A stretch of 64,000 bases of DNA from Streptomyces fradiae (GTDB lineage: Bacteria > Actinomycetota > Actinomycetes > Streptomycetales > Streptomycetaceae). The notes below the pieces were generated by a model. That model did no database searches. It saw nothing but the letters and a program-made list of their open reading frames with translations, and was not told the origin of the DNA. Each line of letters begins with the position of its first letter. Positions within the stretch are counted from its first letter, which is position 1. Of this stretch, positions 34,449 through 42,240 are shown one piece after another. Made by a program: the position numbers and the translations under genes. The stretch is taken from positions 7,626,001 to 7,690,000 of the forward strand of contig NZ_CP065958.1 in assembly GCF_041270065.1 (NCBI RefSeq). Direction: 5' to 3'.

Positions 34449-34478
34449 TAAACTGGTAGATGATCTACGTATTTAAAG
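34449..34478 (-). promoter_or_regulatory. NsrR operator in the hmp promoter
   Basis: On the minus strand the sequence ATACGTAGATCATCTACCAG, followed by TTTA, shares ATCATCTACCA with the NsrR box I recall for Streptomyces coelicolor hmpA1. The region is A/T-rich for this genome and ends 10 bases before the hmp start codon. Confidence 0.65.
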
Positions 34479-34545
34479 GCGAGAGGAAACCGCCCAGGGG
34501 AGGGCGGGAGCCTGAGGGTGGGAAGGCGGGGGGGGAGTCTGGTGG

Positions 34546-34992
34546 TCAGTCGCCCGGCGGGCGGGGCGACAGGGAGAGGAGCACCGGCCCGGTGGGGGAC
34601 TCCACGAGATCGGCGACGGTGAGCGGATCGAGCGTGCGGTAGAAGGCCTCCTGCGCCTGGCGCAGCACGCCGCGCAGCCGGCAGGCCGTCCGCAGCGGGC
34701 ACGGCGTGTCGCCCTCGCAGGTGACGACCTCGTCGTCCCCCTCCAGGGTCCGGGTCAGCCAGCCCACCGAGGACTGCCGCCCGAGCTCCGTGAGCGCGAG
34801 CCCGCCGCCACGGCCCCGGCGCGCCTCGATCACGCCGAGGTGCTGGAGTCGGGTGACCACCTTCGCCATGTGCGCGTACGGTACGGCCATCGAGTCCGCG
34901 ACCTCCCGGGTGGTGGGGGTCTCGTCCTGATCGGTGACCGCCAGGCGCATCACGGCACGCAGCGCCAGGTCGGTGAATCTCGTCAACCGCAC
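34546..34992 (-). CDS. nsrR: Rrf2-family NO-sensing repressor NsrR
   Basis: The 148-residue protein has an N-terminal winged helix (MRLTRFTDLALRAVMRLAV) and the iron-sulfur ligand cysteines C92, C98 and C104 in TCEGDTPCPLRTACRLRG. Spacing matches S. coelicolor NsrR (Cys93, 99, 105), and Asp8, the fourth cluster ligand in that protein, is also present. It should carry a [4Fe-4S] cluster, bind DNA when intact and release it on reaction with NO. The gene is upstream of hmp, and each gene has a candidate NsrR box in its promoter, so autoregulation is likely. Confidence 0.94.
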   Translation of the reverse strand: MRLTRFTDLALRAVMRLAVTDQDETPTTREVADSMAVPYAHMAKVVTRLQHLGVIEARRGRGGGLALTELGRQSSVGWLTRTLEGDDEVVTCEGDTPCPLRTACRLRGVLRQAQEAFYRTLDPLTVADLVESPTGPVLLSLSPRPPGD

Positions 34993-35007
34993 GATCCGAC
35001 CGTATCA

Positions 35008-35033
35008 AAGGCGTACTTCAGATTCGTATTCAG
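35008..35033 (-). promoter_or_regulatory. NsrR operator in the nsrR promoter
   Basis: On the minus strand GAATACGAATCTGAAGTACG is an imperfect inverted repeat, with GAATAC and GTAC half sites, about 20 bases upstream of the nsrR start. It has the A/T-rich look of NsrR boxes and fits autoregulation. Confidence 0.55.
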
Positions 35034-35070
35034 GGGCGGGTGACGCGGATCGCATTCCCGGTCAGCTGGG

Positions 35071-35943
35071 TCAGCTGTGCCAGCGGCGCCACTGCCGCCG
35101 GGCCCACCACCCGCCGACGCCCACCGAGCCGGCGATGAGGACGATGCCGAGCACCGGCCAGCGGTCACCCGCGATCCTCGCGTCCGCGATCAGTACCCCG
35201 AGCACCCCCGCCACCGGCACCAGCAGCGACAGGACGGCCCGTCCCAGCGCGAGGACCATCGTCGCGTCCAGCCGTGAGCTGCGGCGCGGGATCGGCTTTC
35301 CCGCGTAGAAGACCGTGGCGCGGTCGAGCAGCTGGAGGGTGTTGCGGCGGTAGGTGAACGCCAGATACGGCAGCCACACCAGCGGCGCCACCAGGCCCAC
35401 CAGGAACACGGCCCCGGTCAGCGCGTACTGCCCGAACCGGACGAACCAGCGCGCGCCGTCCGTGGACGGCGTCAGCACCCCGAGCAGCTTGGCCATCCGC
35501 ATGCTCAGGCCCCACAGCACCGGGATCCGCCCCCGCCGCGCCCCCGCACCACTCCCTTCCTCCGTGGCGGCGTCGGTGGCGAGCGCGGCCCGGGCGGTGT
35601 CCGTGTCGGCGTACACCCCCTGGAGGACGAGGAATTCGGCGGCCCGCTCGGGATCCGCCGGGTCCCGGCCGGTGAGCGCCGCCAGTTGGAGGACGGTGCG
35701 CGCCTGCGACAGCAGCGCCGCGCAGAACGCGAACGGCACGAGCAACAGGAACGGCCCGCCGACGAACGCGCCCTCGGTGTACGCCGACCGGGTGCCGCGC
35801 CGCACGAGCCGGGCGTGCAGTTCCTCCGGCGCCGCCTCCGGAAGGCCGGCACGCAGCCGCCGCACCGTCCGGTCCGCCCCCGGACCGAGGCGGCGCGGCG
35901 CGAAAGCGGCGAGCACCTCCGGCAGACGGCCCGGCGTGGCCAC
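35071..35943 (-). CDS. Polytopic membrane protein of unknown function
   Basis: The 290-residue protein has one hydrophobic pair near residues 60-85 (GGPFLLLVPFAFCAALLSQARTVLQL), a soluble middle, and about three more helices from residue 170 on (QYALTGAVFLVGLVAPLVWLPYLAF; LGRAVLSLLVPVAGVLGVLIA; VLGIVLIAGSVGVGGWWARR). I do not recognise the family. The GTG at 35943 is the first normal start codon, but the coding look of the frame continues upstream (ARPVRSLLREAVATPGRL) to about 36007, where only a CTG that overlaps the stop codon of the previous gene is available. The true start is therefore uncertain. Confidence 0.7.
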   Translation of the reverse strand: MATPGRLPEVLAAFAPRRLGPGADRTVRRLRAGLPEAAPEELHARLVRRGTRSAYTEGAFVGGPFLLLVPFAFCAALLSQARTVLQLAALTGRDPADPERAAEFLVLQGVYADTDTARAALATDAATEEGSGAGARRGRIPVLWGLSMRMAKLLGVLTPSTDGARWFVRFGQYALTGAVFLVGLVAPLVWLPYLAFTYRRNTLQLLDRATVFYAGKPIPRRSSRLDATMVLALGRAVLSLLVPVAGVLGVLIADARIAGDRWPVLGIVLIAGSVGVGGWWARRQWRRWHS

Positions 35944-36008
35944 CGCCTCGCGCAGCAGTGACCGGACCGGCCGGGCCGACGCGTCCTCCCGCTCGCCCTC
36001 CCGACGGG

Positions 36009-36413
36009 TCAGGACAGGACCTTGGCCTTCGCCTGCTGGAACTCCTCGTCCGTGATGGCGCCCCTGTCCTTCAGCTCGGCGAGCCGCGCGAGTTCGTCCA
36101 CGCCGCTGCCCTTGCCGTCGGCCGGCGCGGTCCCCGCCGTCTTGCGGATGTAGTCCTGGAAGGCCGCCTCGGTGTCCTTCGCCTGCTTGAGGTCCCGCTG
36201 GGTCATGCCCTTGCCGCGCGCGATGACGTACACCAGCACGCCGAGGAAGGGCAGCACGATGCAGAAGATCAGCCAGCCCGCCTTGCCCCAGCCGCTCATC
36301 TCGTGGTCACGGAAGATATCGGTGACGATCTTGAAGAGCAGGAACAGCCACATGATCCAGAGGAAGAACCAGAGCATGGTCCAGAAGACGTTGAGCAGGG
36401 GGTAGTCGTCCAT
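36009..36413 (-). CDS. Small membrane protein with SHOCT domain
   Basis: The 134-residue protein has two transmembrane helices (about 8-30 and 44-65, LIFCIVLPFLGVLVYVIA) and ends in a SHOCT domain (VDELARLAELKDRGAITDEE). The layout matches the PLDc_N/SHOCT membrane proteins that are common in actinomycetes, with no assigned function. CGGAG lies seven bases before the ATG. The next gene follows without a gap on the same strand. Confidence 0.85.
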   Translation of the reverse strand: MDDYPLLNVFWTMLWFFLWIMWLFLLFKIVTDIFRDHEMSGWGKAGWLIFCIVLPFLGVLVYVIARGKGMTQRDLKQAKDTEAAFQDYIRKTAGTAPADGKGSGVDELARLAELKDRGAITDEEFQQAKAKVLS

Positions 36414-36615
36414 GCCGAAACTCCGTTTCCGGCCAGGCCGTGGAGGCCTCGCGTAGCAGCGAGTCTCGCCGAACCCCCGGGACCCCGCATGTCGTGTTCC
36501 GCTCCGGGTGCGGCCCCACGGGCCCCGCGTTCGGACGGGCCGAGGACGAGGAGTTCGCGGCGGCCGAGGCCGAACCGCTCGGTGTCCGACCCGCCCGCTC
36601 GGGCCGCCCGCCCTC

Positions 36616-37071
36616 TCAGACCTTGCGGGCGCGCAGCGCCGCGAGCGCCTTGTCCGCGTGCGCGGACATCCGCAGCTCGCTGCGCACCACTTCGAGCACC
36701 CGGCGGTCCTGGTCGATGACGAAGGTGACACGCTTCGTCGGCGCGAGCGTGAAGCCCCGCTTCACCCCGAACCGTTCGCGGGTCTCGCCCGAGGGGTCGG
36801 ACAGCAGCGGATAGCCGAGCGAGTGCCGCTCGGCGAACTCCTGCTGCCGCGCCACCTCGTCCGTGCTGATGCCGACCGGCCGCGCCCCCACCGCGTGGAA
36901 CTCGCCCGCGAGGTCCCGGAAGTGGCAGGCCTCGGCGGTGCAGCCGGGCGTGAGCGCCGCCGGGTAGAAGAAGAGCACGACGGGACCGTCGGCCAGCAGG
37001 CCGGAGAGGGAGCGGGACCGGCCCGTTTCGTCCGGAAGGGTGAAGTCCTCGACCACGTCACCGACGTTCAT
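36616..37071 (-). CDS. Thioredoxin-dependent peroxiredoxin (BCP type)
   Basis: The 151-residue protein is a Bcp/PrxQ-type peroxiredoxin that reduces peroxides with thioredoxin as donor. The peroxidatic cysteine lies in YPAALTPGCTAEACHFRD (about residue 44), with a second Cys five residues later as in atypical 2-Cys PrxQ proteins. The threonine of the active site (TPGCT) is kept, and the later region FGVKRGFTLAPTKRVTFVID is normal. It lies 11 bases after the stop of a PadR-family gene on the same strand, so the two probably share a transcript. Confidence 0.9.
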   Translation of the reverse strand: MNVGDVVEDFTLPDETGRSRSLSGLLADGPVVLFFYPAALTPGCTAEACHFRDLAGEFHAVGARPVGISTDEVARQQEFAERHSLGYPLLSDPSGETRERFGVKRGFTLAPTKRVTFVIDQDRRVLEVVRSELRMSAHADKALAALRARKV

Positions 37072-37082
37072 GGAAGCGGACG

Positions 37083-37703
37083 TTACCCCACGGTAGTGCC
37101 GCCCGTCACCCGCCCGGCGTCGCCGGCGTCCGGGGCATCGGCGGCGGACCGCCCCGCGCGTTCGCCGAGGACCACGAGGGTCCGCTCGCCCCAGCGCACG
37201 TTCTCCTCCTCGAAGGCCATGCCGCGCAGCAGCGTCAGATACGGGCCGACCCGCTCGGACTCGCGGAGATAGGTCTCCTCGTCCCGCCCGTCGAGCATCC
37301 GCTCGCGCATCCGCCGATAGCGCGCGAGCTTCCCCCGCGCCCCCTCCATCCGCTCCCGTACGTGTTCCCGCACCGCCGCCGTGTCTCCCGCGTCGCACGC
37401 CTGGACCTGCACGAGGAGGTCGTCGCGGACCGCCGTCGGCTTGGGCTGGTGGGCCGTGTACGCGAGGAGGTCGGCCAGGCCCGTGTCGGTGAGGGTGAAC
37501 ATGCGCTTGTTGGGGCGGCGTTCCTGCTGCACGACCCGCGCCGCGATCAGACCGGCCTCGGAGAGCCGGTCCAGCTCCCGGTAGAGCTGTTGCGGTGTGG
37601 CCGCCCAGAAGTTGGCGACGGACACGTCGAAGAGCTTGGCCAGGTCGTACCCCGACGCCTCGCCCTCCAGGAGAGCCGCCAGGACCGCGTGCTTGAGAGA
37701 CAT
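37083..37703 (-). CDS. PadR-family transcriptional regulator
   Basis: The 206-residue protein has a PadR N-terminal winged helix (MSLKHAVLAALLEGEASGYDLAKLF, ATPQQLYRELDRLSEAGLI, RPNKRMFTLTDTGLADL) and a helical C-terminal dimerisation domain (residues about 95-185). It lies directly upstream of the peroxiredoxin gene, its likely co-transcribed neighbour. The ligand is unknown; there is no cysteine pair that would suggest redox sensing (one Cys about residue 104). Confidence 0.9.
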   Translation of the reverse strand: MSLKHAVLAALLEGEASGYDLAKLFDVSVANFWAATPQQLYRELDRLSEAGLIAARVVQQERRPNKRMFTLTDTGLADLLAYTAHQPKPTAVRDDLLVQVQACDAGDTAAVREHVRERMEGARGKLARYRRMRERMLDGRDEETYLRESERVGPYLTLLRGMAFEEENVRWGERTLVVLGERAGRSAADAPDAGDAGRVTGGTTVG

Positions 37704-37743
37704 CCGGACAAACTAGCAGTCCGCCGAAGTGTTTCCGCCACGC

Positions 37744-38928
37744 CTATTCACGCACGAAAGCGCTGGTGAGAGGTGGGGTCCAGGCGGCGTGCCGGAGGAT
37801 CGCGCGGACCGCGGCGCCCGAGGGCGCGAGCCGCAGCAGCGCGTTGCGCAGCGGCACCGCGAGCGGGTGGCTCAGCTGCTGGCCCATCCGCCCGGCACGG
37901 CGGGCCGCCGCGGCCACGGCGGTGGTGCGCGGACGGCGCGCGGCGTCGTAACGGGCGAGCGCGGCGGCCACGTCCGCGGCCCCGTCCAGCTCGGCCGCCA
38001 GGACCACCGCGTCCTCAAGCGCCTGGCAGGCGCCCTGTCCGAGGTTCGGGGTCATCGCGTGGGCCGCGTCGCCGAGCAGCACCACCCGGCCCGCGGTGAA
38101 GGACGGCAGAGGAGTGGCCAGTTCGGTGATGTCGTGGTGGAGGACCGCCTCGGGGCGGGTCGCGGCGAGCAGTTCGGGCACCGGTGCGTGCCAGCCGGCG
38201 AAGCGCCGGCGCAGCACGGCGAGCGGATCCGTGGGGCGCACCCCGGCGGGCGCGTTGAGCACCGCGTGCCACTCGGCCCGTCCGTCGGCGAACGCGATGT
38301 GCCCGAACTCCGCCCCGCGCCCCCAGGTGATCTCGAAGTCGGTACGGAGGTCGAGCGGGCGGTCCGTGATCGCCCGCAGCACGGTCGAACCGCTGTACAC
38401 CGGCCCGGGATGCGCGGGGAACAGGGCGGCACGGAGGCGGCTGCCGACCCCGTCGGCCGCGACCACCAGATCCGCCTCCACGGCCTCCGCCGTGTGAAGG
38501 GTCACCCGGGCCCGCTTCCCGCCCGGGAGCGTGACCGCATCCGTCACCGTCGCACCGGTGCGCGGCGCCCCGCCGGCACCCAGGGCTTCGCGCAGCAGTC
38601 GGTGCAGCTCGGCGCGCGGGATGCCCACGATGGGGGAGCCCAGGGCGCGTTCGAGCGCGGCGCCGTCCATCCGGGCCAGCCAGGAGCCGTCCGGGGTGCG
38701 GGTGCCGCCGGTGTACTGGCCGCGCCCGGCGGCCCGTACGGCCGCGCCGGCACCGAGCGCGTCGAGGGCGCGGATCCCGTTGGCGGCGAGGGAGATCCCG
38801 GCGCCCGCGTCGGCGAGGACGGGCGCACGGTCGAGCACCGTCACCTCCCAGCCGATCCGGCGGAGTCCCACGGCGGCGGCCAGGCCGCCGATCCCGGCGC
38901 CCACGACGACGGCGGTACGTCCTCCCAT
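37744..38928 (-). CDS. FAD-dependent aromatic-type monooxygenase
   Basis: The 394-residue protein is a class A flavin monooxygenase. The FAD-binding GxGxxG is AVVVGAGIGGLAAAVGL at the N-terminus, the DG motif is LVVAADGVGSRLR (about residue 165), and the GD motif is VVLLGDAAHAMTPNLGQGACQALED (about 290). Such enzymes hydroxylate aromatic or polyketide substrates with NAD(P)H and O2. It is transcribed away from a TetR gene; a 28-bp palindrome just upstream of its start is the likely operator. GGGAG lies seven bases before the ATG. Confidence 0.9.
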   Translation of the reverse strand: MGGRTAVVVGAGIGGLAAAVGLRRIGWEVTVLDRAPVLADAGAGISLAANGIRALDALGAGAAVRAAGRGQYTGGTRTPDGSWLARMDGAALERALGSPIVGIPRAELHRLLREALGAGGAPRTGATVTDAVTLPGGKRARVTLHTAEAVEADLVVAADGVGSRLRAALFPAHPGPVYSGSTVLRAITDRPLDLRTDFEITWGRGAEFGHIAFADGRAEWHAVLNAPAGVRPTDPLAVLRRRFAGWHAPVPELLAATRPEAVLHHDITELATPLPSFTAGRVVLLGDAAHAMTPNLGQGACQALEDAVVLAAELDGAADVAAALARYDAARRPRTTAVAAAARRAGRMGQQLSHPLAVPLRNALLRLAPSGAAVRAILRHAAWTPPLTSAFVRE

Positions 38929-38948
38929 GCTCCCACTCCCTGCGATCC

Positions 38949-38976
38949 CTAGGCTTCTACAGATGTAGAAGCCTAG
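38949..38976. promoter_or_regulatory. 28-bp perfect palindrome, likely TetR operator
   Basis: CTAGGCTTCTACA (38949-38961) and its exact complement TGTAGAAGCCTAG (38964-38976) are separated by GA. It lies 20 bases upstream of the monooxygenase start and 31 bases upstream of the TetR start. Confidence 0.8.
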
Positions 38977-38983
38977 CGCGTGT

Positions 38984-39001
38984 TCTCTACAGGTGTAGAA
39001 A
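38984..39001. promoter_or_regulatory. Second operator-like site with the same core
   Basis: TCTCTACA-GG-TGTAGAAA repeats the core TCTACA-NN-TGTAGA of the large palindrome with one mismatch. It ends 6 bases before the TetR gene start codon, so binding there would block that gene. Confidence 0.6.
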
Positions 39002-39007
39002 GAGGGG

Positions 39008-39640
39008 GTGACCTCCGAGAATCCGGCCCCCACTCCCGCCCCAGGCCCCATCCCCACCCCCGTACGCGCCGCACCGTCCACCCGCCGCACCCTGCTGGCC
39101 GACGCCGCCCTCGGCGTCCTCGCCGACGCCGGGATGCGCGGCCTCACCCACCGGGCGGTCGACGCCGCCGCGGGTCTGCCGGCGGGCACGACCTCCGCGT
39201 ACTTCCGCACCCGTTCCGCGCTGCTCACCGCGCTCGTACGGCGGCTCGTCGAGCTCGACCAGGCCGAACTGACGGCCGCCGCCGAGCACGCCCCCGTACT
39301 CCGGACGGCCGACGACCTCGTCCACGGTCTCGCCGCGCTCGTCGCCGCCCGGACGAGCGGCGACGGGCTCCGGCGCTCCCTCGCCCGCTACGCCTGCGTC
39401 CTGGAGAGCGTGCGCGACCCCGAACTGCGGGACATCCTGGTGCCGAGGGAGAACCCCGGGCGCGATGCCGTACGGGCCTTCCTCACCGCCCGGGGCGTGG
39501 CGGACCCCGAGGCGCGCACCCTGACCCTGCTCGCCTGTGTGGACGGGCTCGTCCTCGACCGGGTGGTCGCCGGGCCGGACGCGGCCGGCGGCGGGACCGG
39601 GGCGATCGAGGGACTGGTGGCCGCGGCCCTCCGGCCGTGA
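39008..39640 (+). CDS. TetR-family transcriptional regulator
   Basis: The 210-residue protein has a Pro-rich 20-residue leader and a TetR helix-turn-helix (RTLLADAALGVLADAGMRGLTHRAVDAAAGLPAGTTSAYFRTRSALL in sense, about residues 28-75). The C-terminal ligand domain is helical. It is divergent from the FAD monooxygenase, with two operator-like palindromes between, so it probably represses both genes and responds to a substrate of the monooxygenase. The start is a GTG at 39008 directly after an AG-rich stretch; spacing is short. Confidence 0.88.
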   Translation: MTSENPAPTPAPGPIPTPVRAAPSTRRTLLADAALGVLADAGMRGLTHRAVDAAAGLPAGTTSAYFRTRSALLTALVRRLVELDQAELTAAAEHAPVLRTADDLVHGLAALVAARTSGDGLRRSLARYACVLESVRDPELRDILVPRENPGRDAVRAFLTARGVADPEARTLTLLACVDGLVLDRVVAGPDAAGGGTGAIEGLVAAALRP

Positions 39641-39709
39641 CCGCGCGAGCGCCCGCCCGTCCGCCGATCCCCCGTCCGCCGATCCGATGTCAGCAATGGA
39701 GCAGCCCCG

Positions 39710-40222
39710 ATGGACAGCAGACACAGCGGCGACCGCGGAGACCACGCGGCGTTCGTCTACACGACGTACATCCGCACCACGCCCGACGAGCTGTGGAAGG
39801 CGCTCACCGAGCCCGGTCTGACCCGCCGCTACTGGGGTGTCGCCTTCGAGACCGACTGGGCCGTCGGCTCCCCCATGGTCTGGGACGAGGGCGGGCGCAC
39901 CACCGCCGACCCCGACCAGGTGGTGCTCATCGCCGAACCGGGCCGGATGCTCTCGTACACCTGGCACACCTTCACCCCCGAATGGGCGCAGGCCGTCGGC
40001 ATCGGCGAGGAGGTGTACGCGCGGCTCGTCGACGAGGGGCGCTCCCGGGTCACGTACACCATCGAACCGGCCGGGGACATGGTGAAACTGACCGTCGTCC
40101 ACGACGACCTCGCTGCCGGCGGCACCATCCGCGGCCTGGTCGGCGAGGGCTGGCCCGCGCTGATCTCCAGCCTGAAGTCGCTCCTGGAGACCGGCGAGGA
40201 GCTCCCCGAGGTGCCGCGCTGA
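39710..40222 (+). CDS. SRPBCC (AHSA1-type) protein
   Basis: The 170-residue protein has the START/AHSA1 fold signature near the N-terminus (VYTTYIRTTPDELWKALTEPGLTRRYWG) and closes with the long helix GLVGEGWPALISSLKSLLETGE. Such proteins bind small hydrophobic ligands or act as stress factors; many Streptomyces copies follow an ArsR or TetR regulator. It follows the TetR gene by 69 bases and may be co-transcribed with it. Confidence 0.87.
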   Translation: MDSRHSGDRGDHAAFVYTTYIRTTPDELWKALTEPGLTRRYWGVAFETDWAVGSPMVWDEGGRTTADPDQVVLIAEPGRMLSYTWHTFTPEWAQAVGIGEEVYARLVDEGRSRVTYTIEPAGDMVKLTVVHDDLAAGGTIRGLVGEGWPALISSLKSLLETGEELPEVPR

Positions 40223-40291
40223 GCCCTCCGGCGCCGCCGGCGTTGGTGCTTTCGAGTCGTCTCGGCGGCCTCTCGTGCGCCACGCCCGGTC

Positions 40292-40303
40292 GGATGATCA
40301 TCC
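40292..40303 (+). terminator. Palindrome followed by T-tract
   Basis: GGATGATCATCC is a perfect 12-bp palindrome followed at once by TTTT, 70 bases after the SRPBCC stop codon. Hairpin loop geometry is poor, so it could also be a protein-binding site. Confidence 0.35.
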
Positions 40304-40325
40304 TTTTCGCCTTCGATCCGTTTTG

Positions 40326-40382
40326 ATGCAGCGGTGCCGTGGTGCAGCGGCGCGGCGGTGCAGCGGTGCAGCGGCGCAGTGG
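40326..40382. repeat. Imperfect 9-bp tandem repeats
   Basis: Units close to GTGCAGCGG occur about five times in 57 bases, just upstream of the L,D-transpeptidase start. Confidence 0.7.
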
Positions 40383-40401
40383 TCGGACCGAGAAGGGGCG
40401 G

Positions 40402-41748
40402 GTGTACGACGTGATGTCACGCCGAAGCGTCAAGGGGTGGAGCGCGCTGTCCGTCGCCGTCGGCACGGCGCTCGCGCTCGGCGCGGCCCCGCCGGCGGCC
40501 ACCGGTCGGACGGCCGCCCCCGCCGGCGCCGCACTGCTCTCGGTCGGCTCCTGCCCCGCCCGCGGCATGTGCAGCGCCTCCCGGCGCACCCTGGTCCTCG
40601 ACGACAGCGCGACCACCCTCGACCTGGACGCCGCCGCCGGACCCGTCGACCTCGCGCTGCGCACCGCCGGACGGTTCGCCGACGTCACCGTCACCGACCA
40701 CAAGGGCCGCCGGGTCGCCGGAACCGTGAGCCCGGACGGCGCCCGCTGGACCAGCGTCGGGCCGCTCGGCGCCGCCGGCCGCTACACCGCCCGCCTGCTG
40801 GTCGAACGCACCCACGGCGCCGAGCAGATCGTGCACCGCACCCGCCTCACCCTGCGCACTCCGGTGGCTCCCCGCGGCGAGCGGCTCACCGCCGAACTCG
40901 GCCCCGGCAAGGGGACGTACGGCGTCGGACAGCCGCTCACCGCCGAGCTCAGCCACCCCGTACCCGCCACCGACCCCGAGGCGCGCCGCGCCGTCGAACG
41001 CGCCCTCCACGTCAGCTCGGTGCCCCGCGCCGACGGCGCCTGGCACTGGGTCGGGCCCACCACCCTCCACTACCGCCCGCGCGGCTACTGGCCCGCCCAC
41101 GCCACCATCCGAGTCCGCAGCGCGCTCGACGGCGTCCGCGTCACCGGCGGCCTCTACGGCGGGCCCTCGGCGCCGCTCACCCTCACCACCGGCGCCCGGA
41201 TCGAGGCCGTCACCGATGTCGCCGCGCACACCATGACCGTGCTGCGCGACGGCGAGGTGGTCCGCACCATCCCGGTCACCACGGGCAAGGCCGGCTACCG
41301 CACCCGCAGCGGGGTCAAGGTCGTCCTCGGCAAGGAGGCGACGGTCCGGATGCGCGGCGACTCCATCGGCATCGCCCGGGGCAGCGGCGACTTCTACGAC
41401 CTCAAGGTCCGCTGGGCCACCCGGGTGACCTGGAGCGGCGAGTACCTGCACGCCGCGCCCTGGTCGCTGGACGCGCAGGGCAGCGAGGACGTCAGCCACG
41501 GCTGCACCGGGATGAGCACCGAGGACGCCGCCTGGCTGTTCGCCACCGTCCGCGAGGGCGACGTGGTGCGGGTCGTCAACGGCTACGGGGAGCGGATGAC
41601 CCCGTTCGACAACGGCTTCGGCGACTGGAACCTCAGCTGGCCCGAGTGGCGGCGCGGCAGCGCCCTCGGCACCGCGGCCGCCGGACCCGGGGCGGGACCC
41701 GGAACCGCGTCAGGGGCCCCCGAGGGCGTGCTGACGCCCGCCCTCTGA
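40402..41748 (+). CDS. L,D-transpeptidase with Ig-like domains
   Basis: The 448-residue protein has an N-terminal export signal (about residues 5-35), two beta-rich Ig-like domains (about 60-155 and 160-265), and a YkuD catalytic domain (about 275-405) with SHGCTGM, where the Cys is the catalytic nucleophile. It makes 3-3 peptide crosslinks in peptidoglycan or anchors proteins to it. The tail after the YkuD domain has the WNLSWPEWRRGS type end seen in mycobacterial and Streptomyces enzymes. The start is unsure: the GTG at 40402 has AAGGGG at good spacing, while an ATG follows at 40414. Confidence 0.9.
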   Translation: MYDVMSRRSVKGWSALSVAVGTALALGAAPPAATGRTAAPAGAALLSVGSCPARGMCSASRRTLVLDDSATTLDLDAAAGPVDLALRTAGRFADVTVTDHKGRRVAGTVSPDGARWTSVGPLGAAGRYTARLLVERTHGAEQIVHRTRLTLRTPVAPRGERLTAELGPGKGTYGVGQPLTAELSHPVPATDPEARRAVERALHVSSVPRADGAWHWVGPTTLHYRPRGYWPAHATIRVRSALDGVRVTGGLYGGPSAPLTLTTGARIEAVTDVAAHTMTVLRDGEVVRTIPVTTGKAGYRTRSGVKVVLGKEATVRMRGDSIGIARGSGDFYDLKVRWATRVTWSGEYLHAAPWSLDAQGSEDVSHGCTGMSTEDAAWLFATVREGDVVRVVNGYGERMTPFDNGFGDWNLSWPEWRRGSALGTAAAGPGAGPGTASGAPEGVLTPAL

Positions 41749-41793
41749 CGTACCGAGGACTCTGACGTACCGAGGACACGGAAGGAGACGCAG

Positions 41794-42195
41794 ATGACCG
41801 AACCCCAACGCGAACGCGAACCCGAGACCGGGACCGAGATCGCCCGAGTCGCCCTCGACGGCGGTGTGCTCTATGTGGAGGCCCGGCCCCTCGGCGGCCC
41901 GGCGGACCGCACCGACGACCTGGAGGGCCTGGAAGGCCTCGGGGGCGGCCGGCTGCCCGATCTGTCGGGCGTCACCGCCGCGCTCGCCTCCTTCGCCGAC
42001 CAGATCGGCGACGCCCTCCACCGGGCCGCGCCCGACCGGGCCACCGTGGAGTTCGGCTGCCAGCTCGGCCTCCAGGGCGGCAAACTCACCGCCCTCGTCG
42101 TCCAGGGCGGCGTCGACGCCAGCCTGCGGATCACCCTGGAATGGAACCGCGACCAGGAGCGGGGCAGGCCCGGCCTCCACCCCGTCCCGGTCTGA
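41794..42195 (+). CDS. Trypsin-co-occurring domain (CU044_2847-type) protein
   Basis: The 133-residue protein resembles the small Trypco1 / CU044_2847 family found beside trypsin-like and other effector genes in actinomycetes. The hallmark is the end region VEFGCQLGLQGGKLTALVV followed by a beta strand LRITLEWNR. These domains may be parts of conflict or regulatory systems; no trypsin-like gene is adjacent here. AAGGAG lies before the ATG. It follows the transpeptidase by 45 bases. Confidence 0.75.
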   Translation: MTEPQREREPETGTEIARVALDGGVLYVEARPLGGPADRTDDLEGLEGLGGGRLPDLSGVTAALASFADQIGDALHRAAPDRATVEFGCQLGLQGGKLTALVVQGGVDASLRITLEWNRDQERGRPGLHPVPV

Positions 42196-42240
42196 TGCCT
42201 CTGCGGCGGCCCGCGCCGACTGCCACGGGCGGCGGCCGGG

